Shown here one piece after another: positions 18,196 to 27,011 of a stretch of DNA of 64,000 nucleotides (its first letter is position 1; every line of letters begins with the position of its first letter). The DNA is from Pseudomonadota bacterium (GTDB taxonomy: Bacteria > Desulfobacterota > Binatia > Binatales > Binataceae), in NCBI GenBank assembly GCA_021325355.1, contig JAJPHI010000020.1, positions 124,001 through 188,000 of the forward strand, in the 5' to 3' direction. The notes below the pieces were generated by a model. That model saw only the letters and a list, made by a program, of their open reading frames with translations. It had not been told where the DNA came from and made no database searches. A program made the translations under genes and the position numbers.

Positions 18196-19518
18196 ATGCG
18201 TTTTGCCATCGCCACACTCGGCTGCAAGGTTAACCAGTACGACTCGGCCATGATAGAGTCGCGTCTGCGGGCGCGCGGCCTTGAACGCTGCGCGTTCGAT
18301 CAGCGCGCCGACGTTTTTATCGTCAACACCTGTGCCGTGACGGACCGTGCCGACGCTGAGAGTCTGCGCCTGGCGCGGCGCGCGCGCCGCCTCAATCCCC
18401 GTGCGCGCGTCGTGCTCACCGGATGCCTCGCGCAGGCGAGCCCGCAACTGCTCGACCGCAGCCCCGCCGTCGACGCGGTCGTCGGCCTCGGCCGCCCGGG
18501 CGATCTCGAGCGTGCCGTGCTGGGCGACCCCGCCGCGCGCGTCAGCGTCGCCAATCTGCGCAAGGAGAAGGCCGCGATCGAACTCGGCACCGTGACCCTC
18601 GACGGTCACACCCGCGCCTTCCTCAAGCTGCAGGAGGGCTGCGATCAGTTCTGCTCCTTCTGCATCGTGCCGTTCTCGCGCGGACGCTCGCGCAGCGTCG
18701 CGCCGCGCCGCGTTATCGACGCGCTCGACCGCCTGCACGACGAGGGCTTCAAGGAGGTCGTGCTGACCGGCGTCCATCTCGGCGGTTACGGGCGCGATCT
18801 CGATCCGCCGATCACGCTCGAAGCCCTCCTCGAGATGATCGGCGAGCGCTGCGCTATCCCGCGCATCCGTCTGAGCTCGCTCGATCCCGAGGAGCTGAGC
18901 GACCGCATCATTGAACTGGCGGCGAGTGATCGCAAATTCTGCCCGCACTTCCATCTGCCGTTGCAGTCGGGCGCGGACGAGACCCTGCTGCGAATGCGCC
19001 GCCGCTACAGCACCGCGCACTTTCGTGATCGCGTCGAGCGCCTTCTCGCAGCGCTTCCTGACGTCGCTATCGGCACCGACCTAATCGCCGGCTTTCCCGA
19101 CGAATCGGCGGCCGCCTTCGAGTCGTACTTCCGCTTTGTCGAAGAGCTGCCGCTGGCCTATTTCCACGTCTTCCCTTACTCGAAGCGCGCCGGAACCACG
19201 GCCGCCAAACTCGACCATCACCTCGACCCCGCTGAGATCAAGCGTCGCGCCGCCCTGCTGCGCCGGCTCGGCGAAGCGAAGCGCCGCGCGTTTGCCGGCC
19301 GCTTCGTCGGCGCCGTGCTGCCGACCCTGATCGAAGAAACCGTCGGCGACGGCCTTCTGCGGGGCACCAGCCGCAACTATCTACGGGTATTGACCAACGG
19401 CGCGCCACACATGACTAATCAAGAGGTACTTGTGAAGGTCGAGCGATTAGCGGGTGAAGGCGCCGAACTGGTGGGGTCGCTTTGTTCGATGGGCTCGGGG
19501 AACCGAGCGCCAGCCTGA
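18196..19518 (+). CDS. mtaB: threonylcarbamoyladenosine tRNA methylthiotransferase MtaB
   Basis: 440 residues. Radical-SAM methylthiotransferase that converts t6A37 to ms2t6A37. Seen: N-terminal UPF0004 domain starting RFAIATLGCKVNQYDS with cysteines at TLGCKVNQ, FIVNTCAVTDRAD and LTGCLAQ for the auxiliary cluster, the radical-SAM triad C-x3-C-x2-C in GCDQFCSFCIVPFSRG (near 148-163), and a C-terminal TRAM-like segment. GCKVNQ together with NTCAVTDRAD points to MtaB rather than MiaB. Its end overlaps the proposed GTG start of rnc by 65 bases. t6A, its substrate, is made by TsaD, also in this window. Confidence 0.92.
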   Translation: MRFAIATLGCKVNQYDSAMIESRLRARGLERCAFDQRADVFIVNTCAVTDRADAESLRLARRARRLNPRARVVLTGCLAQASPQLLDRSPAVDAVVGLGRPGDLERAVLGDPAARVSVANLRKEKAAIELGTVTLDGHTRAFLKLQEGCDQFCSFCIVPFSRGRSRSVAPRRVIDALDRLHDEGFKEVVLTGVHLGGYGRDLDPPITLEALLEMIGERCAIPRIRLSSLDPEELSDRIIELAASDRKFCPHFHLPLQSGADETLLRMRRRYSTAHFRDRVERLLAALPDVAIGTDLIAGFPDESAAAFESYFRFVEELPLAYFHVFPYSKRAGTTAAKLDHHLDPAEIKRRAALLRRLGEAKRRAFAGRFVGAVLPTLIEETVGDGLLRGTSRNYLRVLTNGAPHMTNQEVLVKVERLAGEGAELVGSLCSMGSGNRAPA

Positions 19519-20209
19519 CCCCGGCTTCAACACGATAGCTCTTGAACGCACGCTCGGCCATCGTTTCTCCCGCCGTGAGCTGCTGGCGATCGCGCTGACC
19601 CATCCGAGCGCCGCGGCGCCCGGCGAGCCTCATTACGAACGCCTCGAGTTTCTCGGCGACGCGGTCCTGGACCTTGCCATCGCCGACCTGTTGATGCGGC
19701 GTTTTCCGACCGCCAAGGAAGGTGCCCTGTCCAAGGAGCGCGCTTCGATCGTTAACGGCCGCACGCTGGCCGCCAAGGCCCTCGAAATCGGCGTCAACGA
19801 TTGCCTGCAGCTTGGCAAGGGCGAAGAGAAGAGCGGGGGCCGCTTCAAGCCCTCGATCCTCGCCGCCTCCTTCGAGGCCATCATCGGCGCGATCTACAGC
19901 GATGGCGGCCTCGCCCCCGCCCAGGCCGTCGTCGAACGCCTTTTCGCCGACGAGATAGGCGGACCGGCCGCCGAGCGCGATTACAAAACCGAGCTGCAGG
20001 AGATTGCCTACCGCCGCTTCCGGATGCAGCCCGCTTACGAGCTCATCGCCAGCGTCGGCCCCGATCATGCCAAGCAGTTTACCACCCGCATCCGTATCGG
20101 CACCCGCGAACTCGGCATCGGCGAGGGCAGCAGCAAGAAACAGAGCGAGCAGGCGGCGGCGCGTGCAGCCCTCGAACAGCTCGGACGCGATCAGGCGGCC
20201 CGCGCCTGA
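19454..20209 (+). CDS. rnc: ribonuclease III
   Basis: 251 residues. Cleaves double-stranded RNA in rRNA maturation. Seen: the signature YERLEFLGDAVLDLAI with Glu65 and Asp69 in the metal site, a second acidic set in SFEAIIGAIYSDGG, and a C-terminal double-stranded-RNA-binding domain beginning DYKTELQEIAYRRF and ending KKQSEQAAARAALEQL. There is no ATG in frame near the expected N terminus; GTG 19454 fits best, although it lies inside the mtaB end. A start further downstream would cut into the first helix. Confidence 0.92.
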   Translation: MKAPNWWGRFVRWARGTERQPDPGFNTIALERTLGHRFSRRELLAIALTHPSAAAPGEPHYERLEFLGDAVLDLAIADLLMRRFPTAKEGALSKERASIVNGRTLAAKALEIGVNDCLQLGKGEEKSGGRFKPSILAASFEAIIGAIYSDGGLAPAQAVVERLFADEIGGPAAERDYKTELQEIAYRRFRMQPAYELIASVGPDHAKQFTTRIRIGTRELGIGEGSSKKQSEQAAARAALEQLGRDQAARA

Positions 20210-20236
20210 CGGTAAAGTTCGCCGCCCGCTTCGCGC

Positions 20237-20242
20237 TATACT
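20237..20242 (+). promoter_or_regulatory. possible -10 box just before era
   Basis: TATACT ends 6 bases before the era ATG, in the 39-base rnc-era gap. If used, it would give a leaderless or near-leaderless era transcript. I see no good -35 match. Confidence 0.25.
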
Positions 20243-20248
20243 CTGCCG

Positions 20249-21139
20249 ATGACCACCCAGGAGGTTCATCGCGCCGGCTTCCTGACCCTCGCCGGCCGGA
20301 CCAACGTCGGCAAGTCCACCCTGCTCAACCGTCTCATCGGTCATAAGGTCGCGATCGTCAGCCCCAAGCCGCAAACCACCCGTCGCCGCATCGTCGGCAT
20401 CCGCACCGATCCCGATGCCCAACTGATCGTTATCGACGCGCCCGGTTTCCATCAGGCGCAGCATCTGCTCAATCGCCGGATGCTCGATACGGCTCATCGA
20501 TGCCTCGCCGAGGGCGAAGTGATCGCCCTCGTGGTCGAGGCGGGGCGCAAGCTCGCGCCTGAAGATCGCGATCCGCTGCAGCGCGTCCTCGCTCTGAAAC
20601 GTCCGACGGTCATCGTCATCAACAAAGTCGATCGCGTTGCGCGCCAGCTCCTGCTGCCGCAGATCGATGAGCTGCAGCGCCTGGCTCCGAATACCGAAAT
20701 TGTTCCGCTCAGCGCCCTTACCGGCGAGAACGTCGAGGCGTTCCTGCACGTGGTCAAGGGTCTGCTTCCGCCGGGTCCTCCGCTGATGCCCGCGGACGAG
20801 TACACTGACCAGACCGAGCGGATGCTCGCGGCGGAAATCATCCGCGAGAAGATCTTTCATGCGATGCGCCAGGAGATCCCGTTTTCAACCGCGGTTGAGG
20901 TCGAACAGTTCGTTGAAGAAGAGCACCTGATTCGCATCGAAGCGCTGATCATCGTGGCGCGCGAATCGCACAAAGGGATGGTGATCGGCGCGGGCGGCCG
21001 CCAACTCAAGACGATAGGCACCCATGCGCGCCTCGAACTTGAAGAGCTTTTTGAGCGCAAAGTCTTTCTCGCCCTGCGGGTGAAGGTCGAGCCGGGATGG
21101 CACGAGGATCCGCGCAAATTGAAGGAGCTCGGTCTTTAG
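20249..21139 (+). CDS. era: GTPase Era
   Basis: 296 residues. Ras-like GTPase plus KH domain, needed for 16S rRNA processing and 30S assembly. Seen: G1 GRTNVGKSTLLNRL near 17-30, switch II region DAPGFHQ, G4 INKVDRVA, G5 PLSALTGENV, and the KH motif KGMVIGAGGRQLKTIG near 250-265. Normal length. It follows rnc by 39 bases and is immediately followed by der, so rnc-era-der form one RNA/ribosome-assembly unit. Confidence 0.95.
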   Translation: MTTQEVHRAGFLTLAGRTNVGKSTLLNRLIGHKVAIVSPKPQTTRRRIVGIRTDPDAQLIVIDAPGFHQAQHLLNRRMLDTAHRCLAEGEVIALVVEAGRKLAPEDRDPLQRVLALKRPTVIVINKVDRVARQLLLPQIDELQRLAPNTEIVPLSALTGENVEAFLHVVKGLLPPGPPLMPADEYTDQTERMLAAEIIREKIFHAMRQEIPFSTAVEVEQFVEEEHLIRIEALIIVARESHKGMVIGAGGRQLKTIGTHARLELEELFERKVFLALRVKVEPGWHEDPRKLKELGL

Positions 21140-22558
21140 ATGGCGCCCGGGGCTGGCGAATCGTCGCCGATGCTGCGCGAGCTTATCGGTAACCTGCCGG
21201 CGGTCGTTCTTGCGGGACGCACCAACGTCGGCAAATCGACCCTGTTCAACCGCTTGAGCGGCCATGGTCGCGCGATCATCAGCGCCGAGGCCGGCACCAC
21301 GCGCGATTTGAACGTCGCGCGTCTTTCCCATGAGGGCCGCGATTTCGCCCTCGTCGACAGCGCCGGACTCGATCTCGCCGCGCAACAGACCGAAGCGCGC
21401 CTCGCGACCGCGCAGGCCGCCGGTGCGATCGCGAACGCGGCCCTGGTTATCTTCGTGGTCGACGGCCGCGCCGGGGTTGGCGGCGCCGATCAGGAACTGT
21501 TCGACCTGGTGCGCGCGGCCGGCCGTCCCGTCATCGTCGCGGTCAACAAAATCGACCATCCGGGCCAGGACGCCGCCGTTGCCGAGGCCTACGCGCTCGG
21601 CGCCGCCGAAGTGATCGCCGTCTCCGCCGCCCATGGCCGCGGGCTCGACACGCTGCTCGATACGGTCGCGGCCCTGCTGCCGTCACCCGCCGGCGCCCCG
21701 ACGGCTGAGCTTCCCGACCTGCGCCTCGGCCTCGTCGGTCGTCCCAACGTCGGCAAGTCCTCGCTGCTCAATCGCCTCGTCGGTTACGAGCGCGCGCTGG
21801 TCGCCGACCGGCCCGGCACCACCCGCGACCCGGTGGACGTTATCCTCGAGCACGACGGAAAAGTCCTGCGTCTGGTCGATACGGCCGGCATCCGCCGTCC
21901 CACCCGCGTCGCCGGCGACCTCGAACAGCATTCCGTGCAGCGGGCGATCGAAACGATCCGTCGCGCCGATGTCCTCGCCCTGGTCATCGACGCGGTCGAA
22001 GGCATCACCGATCAGGACGCCCGCATCGCCCGCCTGATCGATCACAACGACCGCGCCCTGATGGTCGTCTGCAACAAATGGGATGCGGCGCGCGGCGCCG
22101 GCAAGCGCGTGCCGGCCTTCGTCCGCCATGCCCATCAACGGTACCCCTTCCTCGAATACGCTCCGCTGATTTTTACCTCGGCGCTCACGGGCGACGGGAT
22201 CCGCGATCTGCTGCCCACGGCCCTGCGCGCCGGTGAGGCCTGGCGCGCCCATTTTCAGACCGCCCTGCTCAACCGCATTCTCGCCGAGGCGCTCGCGGCG
22301 ATGGACCCGCCGCTGGTCGCCGGCCGCCGACTCAAGCTGATGTACGTCACGCAGGTGGCCACCAGCCCACCCCGCCTGGTGTTCTTCAGCAATCTGGAGC
22401 GCGAACTGCCGGCGCACTACGTGCGCTTCCTCGAAACCCGCTTCCGCGCCGCCCTGGGTCTGGCCGGCAGCGGTACGCCTCTGCGCCTTGAATTTCGGCG
22501 CGCCACCCGCTCGACCAGTCAGGCCCGCAGCGGTGAAGAGGAACCACATACAGGTTGA
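21140..22558 (+). CDS. der: GTPase Der (EngA)
   Basis: 472 residues. Tandem GTPase for 50S ribosome assembly. Two G domains are seen: GRTNVGKSTLFNRL (near 27-40) with AGTTRD, and GRPNVGKSSLLNRLVGYERALVADRPGTTRD in the second half, each with an NK(I/W)D-type G4 (NKIDHP and NKWDAA). The C-terminal KH-like domain includes the RRLKLMYVTQVATSPPRLVFF stretch. The start codon directly abuts the era stop. A 92-base spacer without recognisable signals follows. Confidence 0.95.
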   Translation: MAPGAGESSPMLRELIGNLPAVVLAGRTNVGKSTLFNRLSGHGRAIISAEAGTTRDLNVARLSHEGRDFALVDSAGLDLAAQQTEARLATAQAAGAIANAALVIFVVDGRAGVGGADQELFDLVRAAGRPVIVAVNKIDHPGQDAAVAEAYALGAAEVIAVSAAHGRGLDTLLDTVAALLPSPAGAPTAELPDLRLGLVGRPNVGKSSLLNRLVGYERALVADRPGTTRDPVDVILEHDGKVLRLVDTAGIRRPTRVAGDLEQHSVQRAIETIRRADVLALVIDAVEGITDQDARIARLIDHNDRALMVVCNKWDAARGAGKRVPAFVRHAHQRYPFLEYAPLIFTSALTGDGIRDLLPTALRAGEAWRAHFQTALLNRILAEALAAMDPPLVAGRRLKLMYVTQVATSPPRLVFFSNLERELPAHYVRFLETRFRAALGLAGSGTPLRLEFRRATRSTSQARSGEEEPHTG

Positions 22559-22650
22559 GAGAAGATATTGATCCGGCGGTAGAGCCCGGATGTAGAAGGT
22601 CAGACCGATGATCGCTAAAGTGGCGCAACCGCAAACGCTCGCTCGAACCG

Positions 22651-23451
22651 ATGGCCGACTGGGATCCTGAACTCTATCATCGTTTTCAGCGCTACCGCGC
22701 TGAACCGGTGGATCTTATCCTCGAGCGCCTGCCCCTGACTTCCGCGGACACGATCGCGGATTTCGGCTGCGGTACCGGCGAATACACCGTCGAACTCGCC
22801 CGCCGCGCCGCCCCCGACGGGACCGCGCTCGGCCTCGATTCCTCACCCGCGATGATCCATCGCGCGCGCGCCCTTTGCGCCACGCTCGAACCGCCATTGG
22901 CTCGCCGCCTCCGTTTTGTCGAAGGTGACTTCCGCACTATCGAGGATGACGCCCGCTATTCGGTTATCTTCTCCAACGCCGCCCTGCAGTGGGCCACTAA
23001 CCATCGCGACGTGCTCGCCCGATGGACCCGCGCACTCAAACCCGGCGGCCGGATCGTCGTCCAGATGCCGTCGAATCACGAGGAGACCGCCCAGATGACG
23101 CTGGTTGCGATGACTGCCGACGCCGTCTGGCAGCCGCTCGTCGGCGACCTGCGGACGCCCTCGCACGCTGTCGGCACCGCCGACGAGTATCGCACGATGC
23201 TCGAGGCTCTCGGCCTCGTTGACGTCGCCTGCTACTACCACGTCTTTCATCATCCGATGACGAGTCCAGCGGCGATCGTCGAATTCACCCGCGCCACCGC
23301 CCTGCGGCCCTTTTTCGAGCGCATTCCGGTCGCGCGCCACGATGAGTTCATCGCTGATTTCACGCAGCGCCTCGAGCGCGCCTACGGTACCAACGGTCCG
23401 TTGATCTTCGAATTCCGACGACTCTTTCTATGGGCGCGTCGTCCCGCCTGA
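22651..23451 (+). CDS. trans-aconitate 2-methyltransferase-like SAM methyltransferase
   Basis: 266 residues, class I methyltransferase. The N terminus DWDPELYHRFQRYRAEPVDLILERLP is characteristic of the Tam family, which methylates trans-aconitate, an inhibitor of aconitase. Motif I is DFGCGTG at 37-43, followed by LGLDSSPAMIHRA (acidic ribose contact) and a central VIFSNAALQWATNH. The length equals that of known Tam proteins (about 255-270). The actual substrate could differ. The end overlaps the next gene by 22 bases. Confidence 0.8.
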   Translation: MADWDPELYHRFQRYRAEPVDLILERLPLTSADTIADFGCGTGEYTVELARRAAPDGTALGLDSSPAMIHRARALCATLEPPLARRLRFVEGDFRTIEDDARYSVIFSNAALQWATNHRDVLARWTRALKPGGRIVVQMPSNHEETAQMTLVAMTADAVWQPLVGDLRTPSHAVGTADEYRTMLEALGLVDVACYYHVFHHPMTSPAAIVEFTRATALRPFFERIPVARHDEFIADFTQRLERAYGTNGPLIFEFRRLFLWARRPA

Positions 23452-24386
23452 AGTCTCGTTATGACGGGCCCGCCCTGATCGTCCACGGCGGCGCAGGCGG
23501 TCGCGCGCCCGAAGCCGAACAGCCGGAACGTCGTCGTGCCCTGCTTCAGGCCGCCACGGCCGGTGGGGCTATTCTGCGCGACGGCGGCCGCGCCCTCGAC
23601 GCGGTCATCGAAGCCGTCCGCATCCTTGAAGACCATCCTCTGTTCAATGCGGGCTTCGGCTCCTGCCTGACCCGCGACGGCACCATCGAAATGGATGCCG
23701 GGATCATGGTCGCCAAAAAAGACCTGCGTAACTCCACCCCGCAGATTGAGGCCGGCGGGGCGATCCTGGTGAGCCGCGTGCGCAATCCCGTGCTCCTCGC
23801 CCAGCTCGTGATGGAACGCACGCCTCACGTCCTGATGGCCGGACGCAGCGCCGAGCAATTGGCCCGCCAGAACGGACTCGCGATGTGCCGGATGTCCTCG
23901 TTGATTACCCCGCGCGCGCGATGTCGCTGGCTCGCCGCCGCGCGCCGCAATTCCCCCGACCCGGCTCATGAACATGGCACCGTCGGCGCCGCCGCCGTCG
24001 ATCACGCGGGCAATCTGGCGGCCGCCACTTCGACGGGCGGCGTCGCCGGCAAACTCTGCGGACGTATCGGTGATTCCGCGATTCCCGGGTGCGGCGTTTT
24101 CGCCGATTCCCGCGCGGCCGTCTCCGCCACCGGCGTGGGCGAGGTGATTCTCAAGCTCGGGCTCGCCCGCCGCGCCGCCGCAGAACTTGTCGGCCGCACC
24201 CCCCAGGCGGCTGTCACCCGCGCGCTCGCCCATGTGGCGGATGACGGCAATGGCGAAGCCGGCCTCATCCTGGTCGATCGCACCGGACGCTTCGGCTATG
24301 CGCACAACGCGCCGGCGATGGAAATCGCCACTTTTCACCCTATCGCGGGTGTCCGCCACCTATCCGTTCGCAGTTCGCGAGCTTGA
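23430..24386 (+). CDS. isoaspartyl peptidase / L-asparaginase (Ntn hydrolase)
   Basis: 318 residues. Plant-type asparaginase that self-cleaves into alpha and beta chains; acts on beta-aspartyl dipeptides or asparagine. Seen: the starting block ALIVHGGAGG, the FNAGFGSCLTRDG loop, then HEHGTVGAAAVD with Thr184 as the predicted N-terminal nucleophile of the beta chain, and the TSTGGVAGKLCGRIGDSAIPGCG substrate loop (broken here for description into STGG, GRIGDS and PGCG motifs). It overlaps the methyltransferase at its start and the glycosyltransferase at its end, so the three genes are probably co-expressed. Confidence 0.9.
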   Translation: MGASSRLKSRYDGPALIVHGGAGGRAPEAEQPERRRALLQAATAGGAILRDGGRALDAVIEAVRILEDHPLFNAGFGSCLTRDGTIEMDAGIMVAKKDLRNSTPQIEAGGAILVSRVRNPVLLAQLVMERTPHVLMAGRSAEQLARQNGLAMCRMSSLITPRARCRWLAAARRNSPDPAHEHGTVGAAAVDHAGNLAAATSTGGVAGKLCGRIGDSAIPGCGVFADSRAAVSATGVGEVILKLGLARRAAAELVGRTPQAAVTRALAHVADDGNGEAGLILVDRTGRFGYAHNAPAMEIATFHPIAGVRHLSVRSSRA

Positions 24387-26104
24387 GCGCCGCCAACCGC
24401 ACCTTCGCTTCGCTCACGCGCCCCGTTCTCGTGATGGCGCTCGCGCTGCTCGTCCTTAGCGCCGGCAATTCGGCGCCCTTCGTCAAAGACGCCGAACCAC
24501 AGTCCGCTCAATGGATTGCCGATATTGTCGATCATGGTCACTGGCTGCTGCCGGTCGACTATTACGGCGCCGTCAATCGCAAACCGCCGCTCTTCTATTG
24601 GCTCGCGGCGCTCCTGACCGAAGCTCGCGGCGCCCCACTCGATGAGCGCGGCGCCCGCGCCGTGTCGACCGTCGCCGCCGCCGCGCTCGTGACCGTCGTG
24701 CTGGAATGGACCACCGCGGCGATCGATCCCGCCACCGGATGGCTCGCCGCGCTGTTCCTGACCGGCAGTTACGCCTTTGCCGTGCGCGCCGCCACCGCCC
24801 TCACCGACATGCTGCTGACCGCGCTCGTCTTTGCCGCCTATTGTACGGTCTACCCGGTCCTCGGTGGCGCCCTCTCACGCCCGCGTCTCATCGGTTTTGG
24901 TGTGCTACTCGGCCTCGCGGTTCTGACCAAGGGACCGGTCGCCGTGGTTTTGATTATTTTCGGCGCCGCTCTCTTCCTGCTTGTCACGCAGCGCAGCCTG
25001 CGTTCGCTCCTCGCCTTGCGCGCGGCCTGGCCGGGCCTGCTGATCGCCGCCATCATCGCTGCGACGTGGTATCTGCCGGCCCTGTTCGCGGGCCGCCACG
25101 AAGGGATCGGCGACGTCTTTATCCAGGAAAATCTCGGCCACTTCATGCCGAGTGCGCTCGGCGGCACCGGCGAGGCTTCGCGGCCCTTCTACTTTATCGC
25201 GATGCGCCTGCTGGGCGGCGCATTGCCCCTGACTTTGCTCTTCCCGGTTCTCATCTGGACCGTCTGCGCGAATGGTTTCAGCAACGCGGCCAGCCGGCCG
25301 CTCCTGTTCCAGCTCGCGCTGATGCTGGCCGTCGTCATCTTCTTTTCCGCCGCCAGCGCCAAGCGCGACGACTATATCCTGCCCGCGCTGCCGCCGATGG
25401 CGATCCTGCTTGCCGCGCTTTTTACGGCGATCGATCGGCGCCGCATTGCGGGCGCGATTCGGCTGCGCGACGCGACCCTCACGGTAATCGCCCTGCTGGT
25501 CCTCGTCGGATTATCGACCATCCTGTGGCTGCGGCCCCTGACGCTTCCCGCAACCGCGCAGATGCAGTCCGCCGCCAACTCTTACGCGGCCATCTTCCTT
25601 CGCGGAATTGCCGGCGGCGGATGGCCGTTTCTGCTCTTTCTCGGCGCCGAGTTTGCTGGCGCGATGCTTATCGGCGTCGGCATCGTTCGCCGACATCCGC
25701 CAGTCAGTGGGGTCGGCCTCGCGACGCTGACGCTTGCCGCCACTCTGCTTTGGACCGGCGTCATCCGCCCGGCCGAAGCGTTGACGCGCAGCGAGGTCCA
25801 TTTCGCGCCCGCGGTGCGCCGTCTCGCTGGCCCGGCGCCGGTTTATGTCCCGCACTTTGATCCGGAGTTCTCATGGTATTACGGCCAAGCGGTGCCGCCT
25901 CTGCCGCATGCGATCGCCCGCGCCTATACCACGGGAAACACCGCGACGGACATACCGGCCGCGCCGCTTTACCTGGTCGCCAGACCCGCTGACCTCGAGC
26001 ACCTCGCGCCTCCGCTGCGCTCCCGCCTCGTCCCGGTCCTGCCCTCCGGTCTTGAAGCGAATCCGCCCACCCTCTATCGTCTCGAGCGCGCGCCAGAACC
26101 TTGA
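24383..26104 (+). CDS. ArnT/PMT-like membrane glycosyltransferase (GT39/GT83 type)
   Basis: 573 residues with about 10-12 hydrophobic segments. The first periplasmic loop has the acidic KDAEPQ motif (near 31-36) where ArnT-like enzymes carry Asp-Glu, and then RKPPLFYWLAALL, the hallmark of the PMT_2/ArnT family. Members move a sugar from a polyprenyl-phosphate carrier to lipid A or another acceptor at the outer face of the inner membrane. The acceptor is unknown here; no arn or lipid-carrier genes are adjacent. TTG 24383 is the start that overlaps the preceding stop; later starts would remove part of TM1. Confidence 0.85.
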   Translation: MSAANRTFASLTRPVLVMALALLVLSAGNSAPFVKDAEPQSAQWIADIVDHGHWLLPVDYYGAVNRKPPLFYWLAALLTEARGAPLDERGARAVSTVAAAALVTVVLEWTTAAIDPATGWLAALFLTGSYAFAVRAATALTDMLLTALVFAAYCTVYPVLGGALSRPRLIGFGVLLGLAVLTKGPVAVVLIIFGAALFLLVTQRSLRSLLALRAAWPGLLIAAIIAATWYLPALFAGRHEGIGDVFIQENLGHFMPSALGGTGEASRPFYFIAMRLLGGALPLTLLFPVLIWTVCANGFSNAASRPLLFQLALMLAVVIFFSAASAKRDDYILPALPPMAILLAALFTAIDRRRIAGAIRLRDATLTVIALLVLVGLSTILWLRPLTLPATAQMQSAANSYAAIFLRGIAGGGWPFLLFLGAEFAGAMLIGVGIVRRHPPVSGVGLATLTLAATLLWTGVIRPAEALTRSEVHFAPAVRRLAGPAPVYVPHFDPEFSWYYGQAVPPLPHAIARAYTTGNTATDIPAAPLYLVARPADLEHLAPPLRSRLVPVLPSGLEANPPTLYRLERAPEP

Positions 26105-26354
26105 ATCCGGACTTCGTCGGCGAAGGATTAACCGTCGGACCTGCCTCGCGGATTCCTCCCTGGGTAAATCCACCCCCCTCTGGTCATGCCGCCCACAGCG
26201 CGGAATGACTGATTGGATAAAACGCGCGCGATCAGCGTTGATCCCGCCGCGACGCTCGAGTGGTCATTGCCCGATTCGCCGATTCGGACGCGCGATGGGC
26301 CGCCGCGCCGCCGAATTGCCGATTGAAAACCGCTCGACTATCCTGTCCCTCAGG
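26105..26354 (+). other. noncoding spacer before fmdB-like gene
   Basis: 250 bases without a convincing gene. The forward frame stays open only because of base composition, and no protein motif is visible in it. No clear hairpin or promoter was found. Confidence 0.4.
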
Positions 26355-26699
26355 ATGCCCATCTTCGAGTACGAATGCGGAAGTTGCGGTGCGACGCTGT
26401 CGCGCGTCGTACTCGGCTCGGAAAAGGCCGAACAACCCCAGTGCGCGCGATGCGGCTCGGCCAACCTCAACCGCGTGATGTCAGCCTTCGCGATTCATAC
26501 CAGCGAAGCCTCGCGGCTCGCCGCTTTCGACACCCGTGCGCCGCGCGACGACACCTTTTACAAGGATTCCCGCAACGTTGGGCTGTGGGCGAAGAAACGC
26601 GCCCAGGAGATGGGCGTCAGTCTCGGCGCCAAATTCGATGAGACCGTGGACGCCGCGCGCTCCGGTAGCTTAATCAAAGATATACCCGGCAACGATTAG
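26355..26699 (+). CDS. FmdB-family zinc-ribbon protein
   Basis: 114 residues from ATG 26355. The N terminus MPIFEYECGSCG with a second CARCGS pair forms a C-x2-C...C-x2-C zinc ribbon of the FmdB/CxxC_CxxC_SSSS type (residues 1-45). The rest is charged and unlike known domains. FmdB was named from the formamidase regulator of Methylophilus, but most members have no proven role. The upstream open frame (from 25845) gives no domain and is unlikely to be translated. The gene lies 27 bases ahead of another small zinc-ribbon gene. Confidence 0.8.
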   Translation: MPIFEYECGSCGATLSRVVLGSEKAEQPQCARCGSANLNRVMSAFAIHTSEASRLAAFDTRAPRDDTFYKDSRNVGLWAKKRAQEMGVSLGAKFDETVDAARSGSLIKDIPGND

Positions 26700-26726
26700 G
26701 AGAGCTGTTGCTCCAGACGGAGAGCT

Positions 26727-26978
26727 ATGGACGAAAAAGACCGCTTCGGCCAGAAGATCCATGACCGCGAGAAGGCGCATGAGGATCAATGGGCCCGTCA
26801 GCGCGATCAGGAACTGCTCGACAAACTCCGCAAGCATCCCGCTGAATTGCATTGCCCCCAGTGCCACGCCCTGCTTAAACCGGAGACGGTCGCCGGCCTC
26901 GCCGTGATGCGCTGCGCGCATGGTCACGGCGGATGGCTCGATCATGAAAATCTCGCAAAACTCACCGACCGGAAATAA
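26727..26978 (+). CDS. small TFIIB-type zinc-ribbon protein
   Basis: 83 residues. A charged N-terminal helix (KIHDREKAHEDQWARQRDQE) leads into LHCPQCHALLK ... MRCAHGHGGWLDHENL, matching the zf-TFIIB pattern in which CPxC is followed by C and GHG-WLD. Function is unknown for this bacterial family. It sits directly upstream of nuoA (33 bases) and may share its transcript. Confidence 0.7.
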   Translation: MDEKDRFGQKIHDREKAHEDQWARQRDQELLDKLRKHPAELHCPQCHALLKPETVAGLAVMRCAHGHGGWLDHENLAKLTDRK

Positions 26979-27011
26979 CGCGATCGCCGAGCTGGTGGAT
27001 CAACGGTTCGT

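Noticed and set aside
22559-22650. Possible tRNA between der and the methyltransferase gene
   Set aside because: No T-loop GTTCGA with flanking pairing and no acceptor stem; no tRNA elsewhere in the window either.
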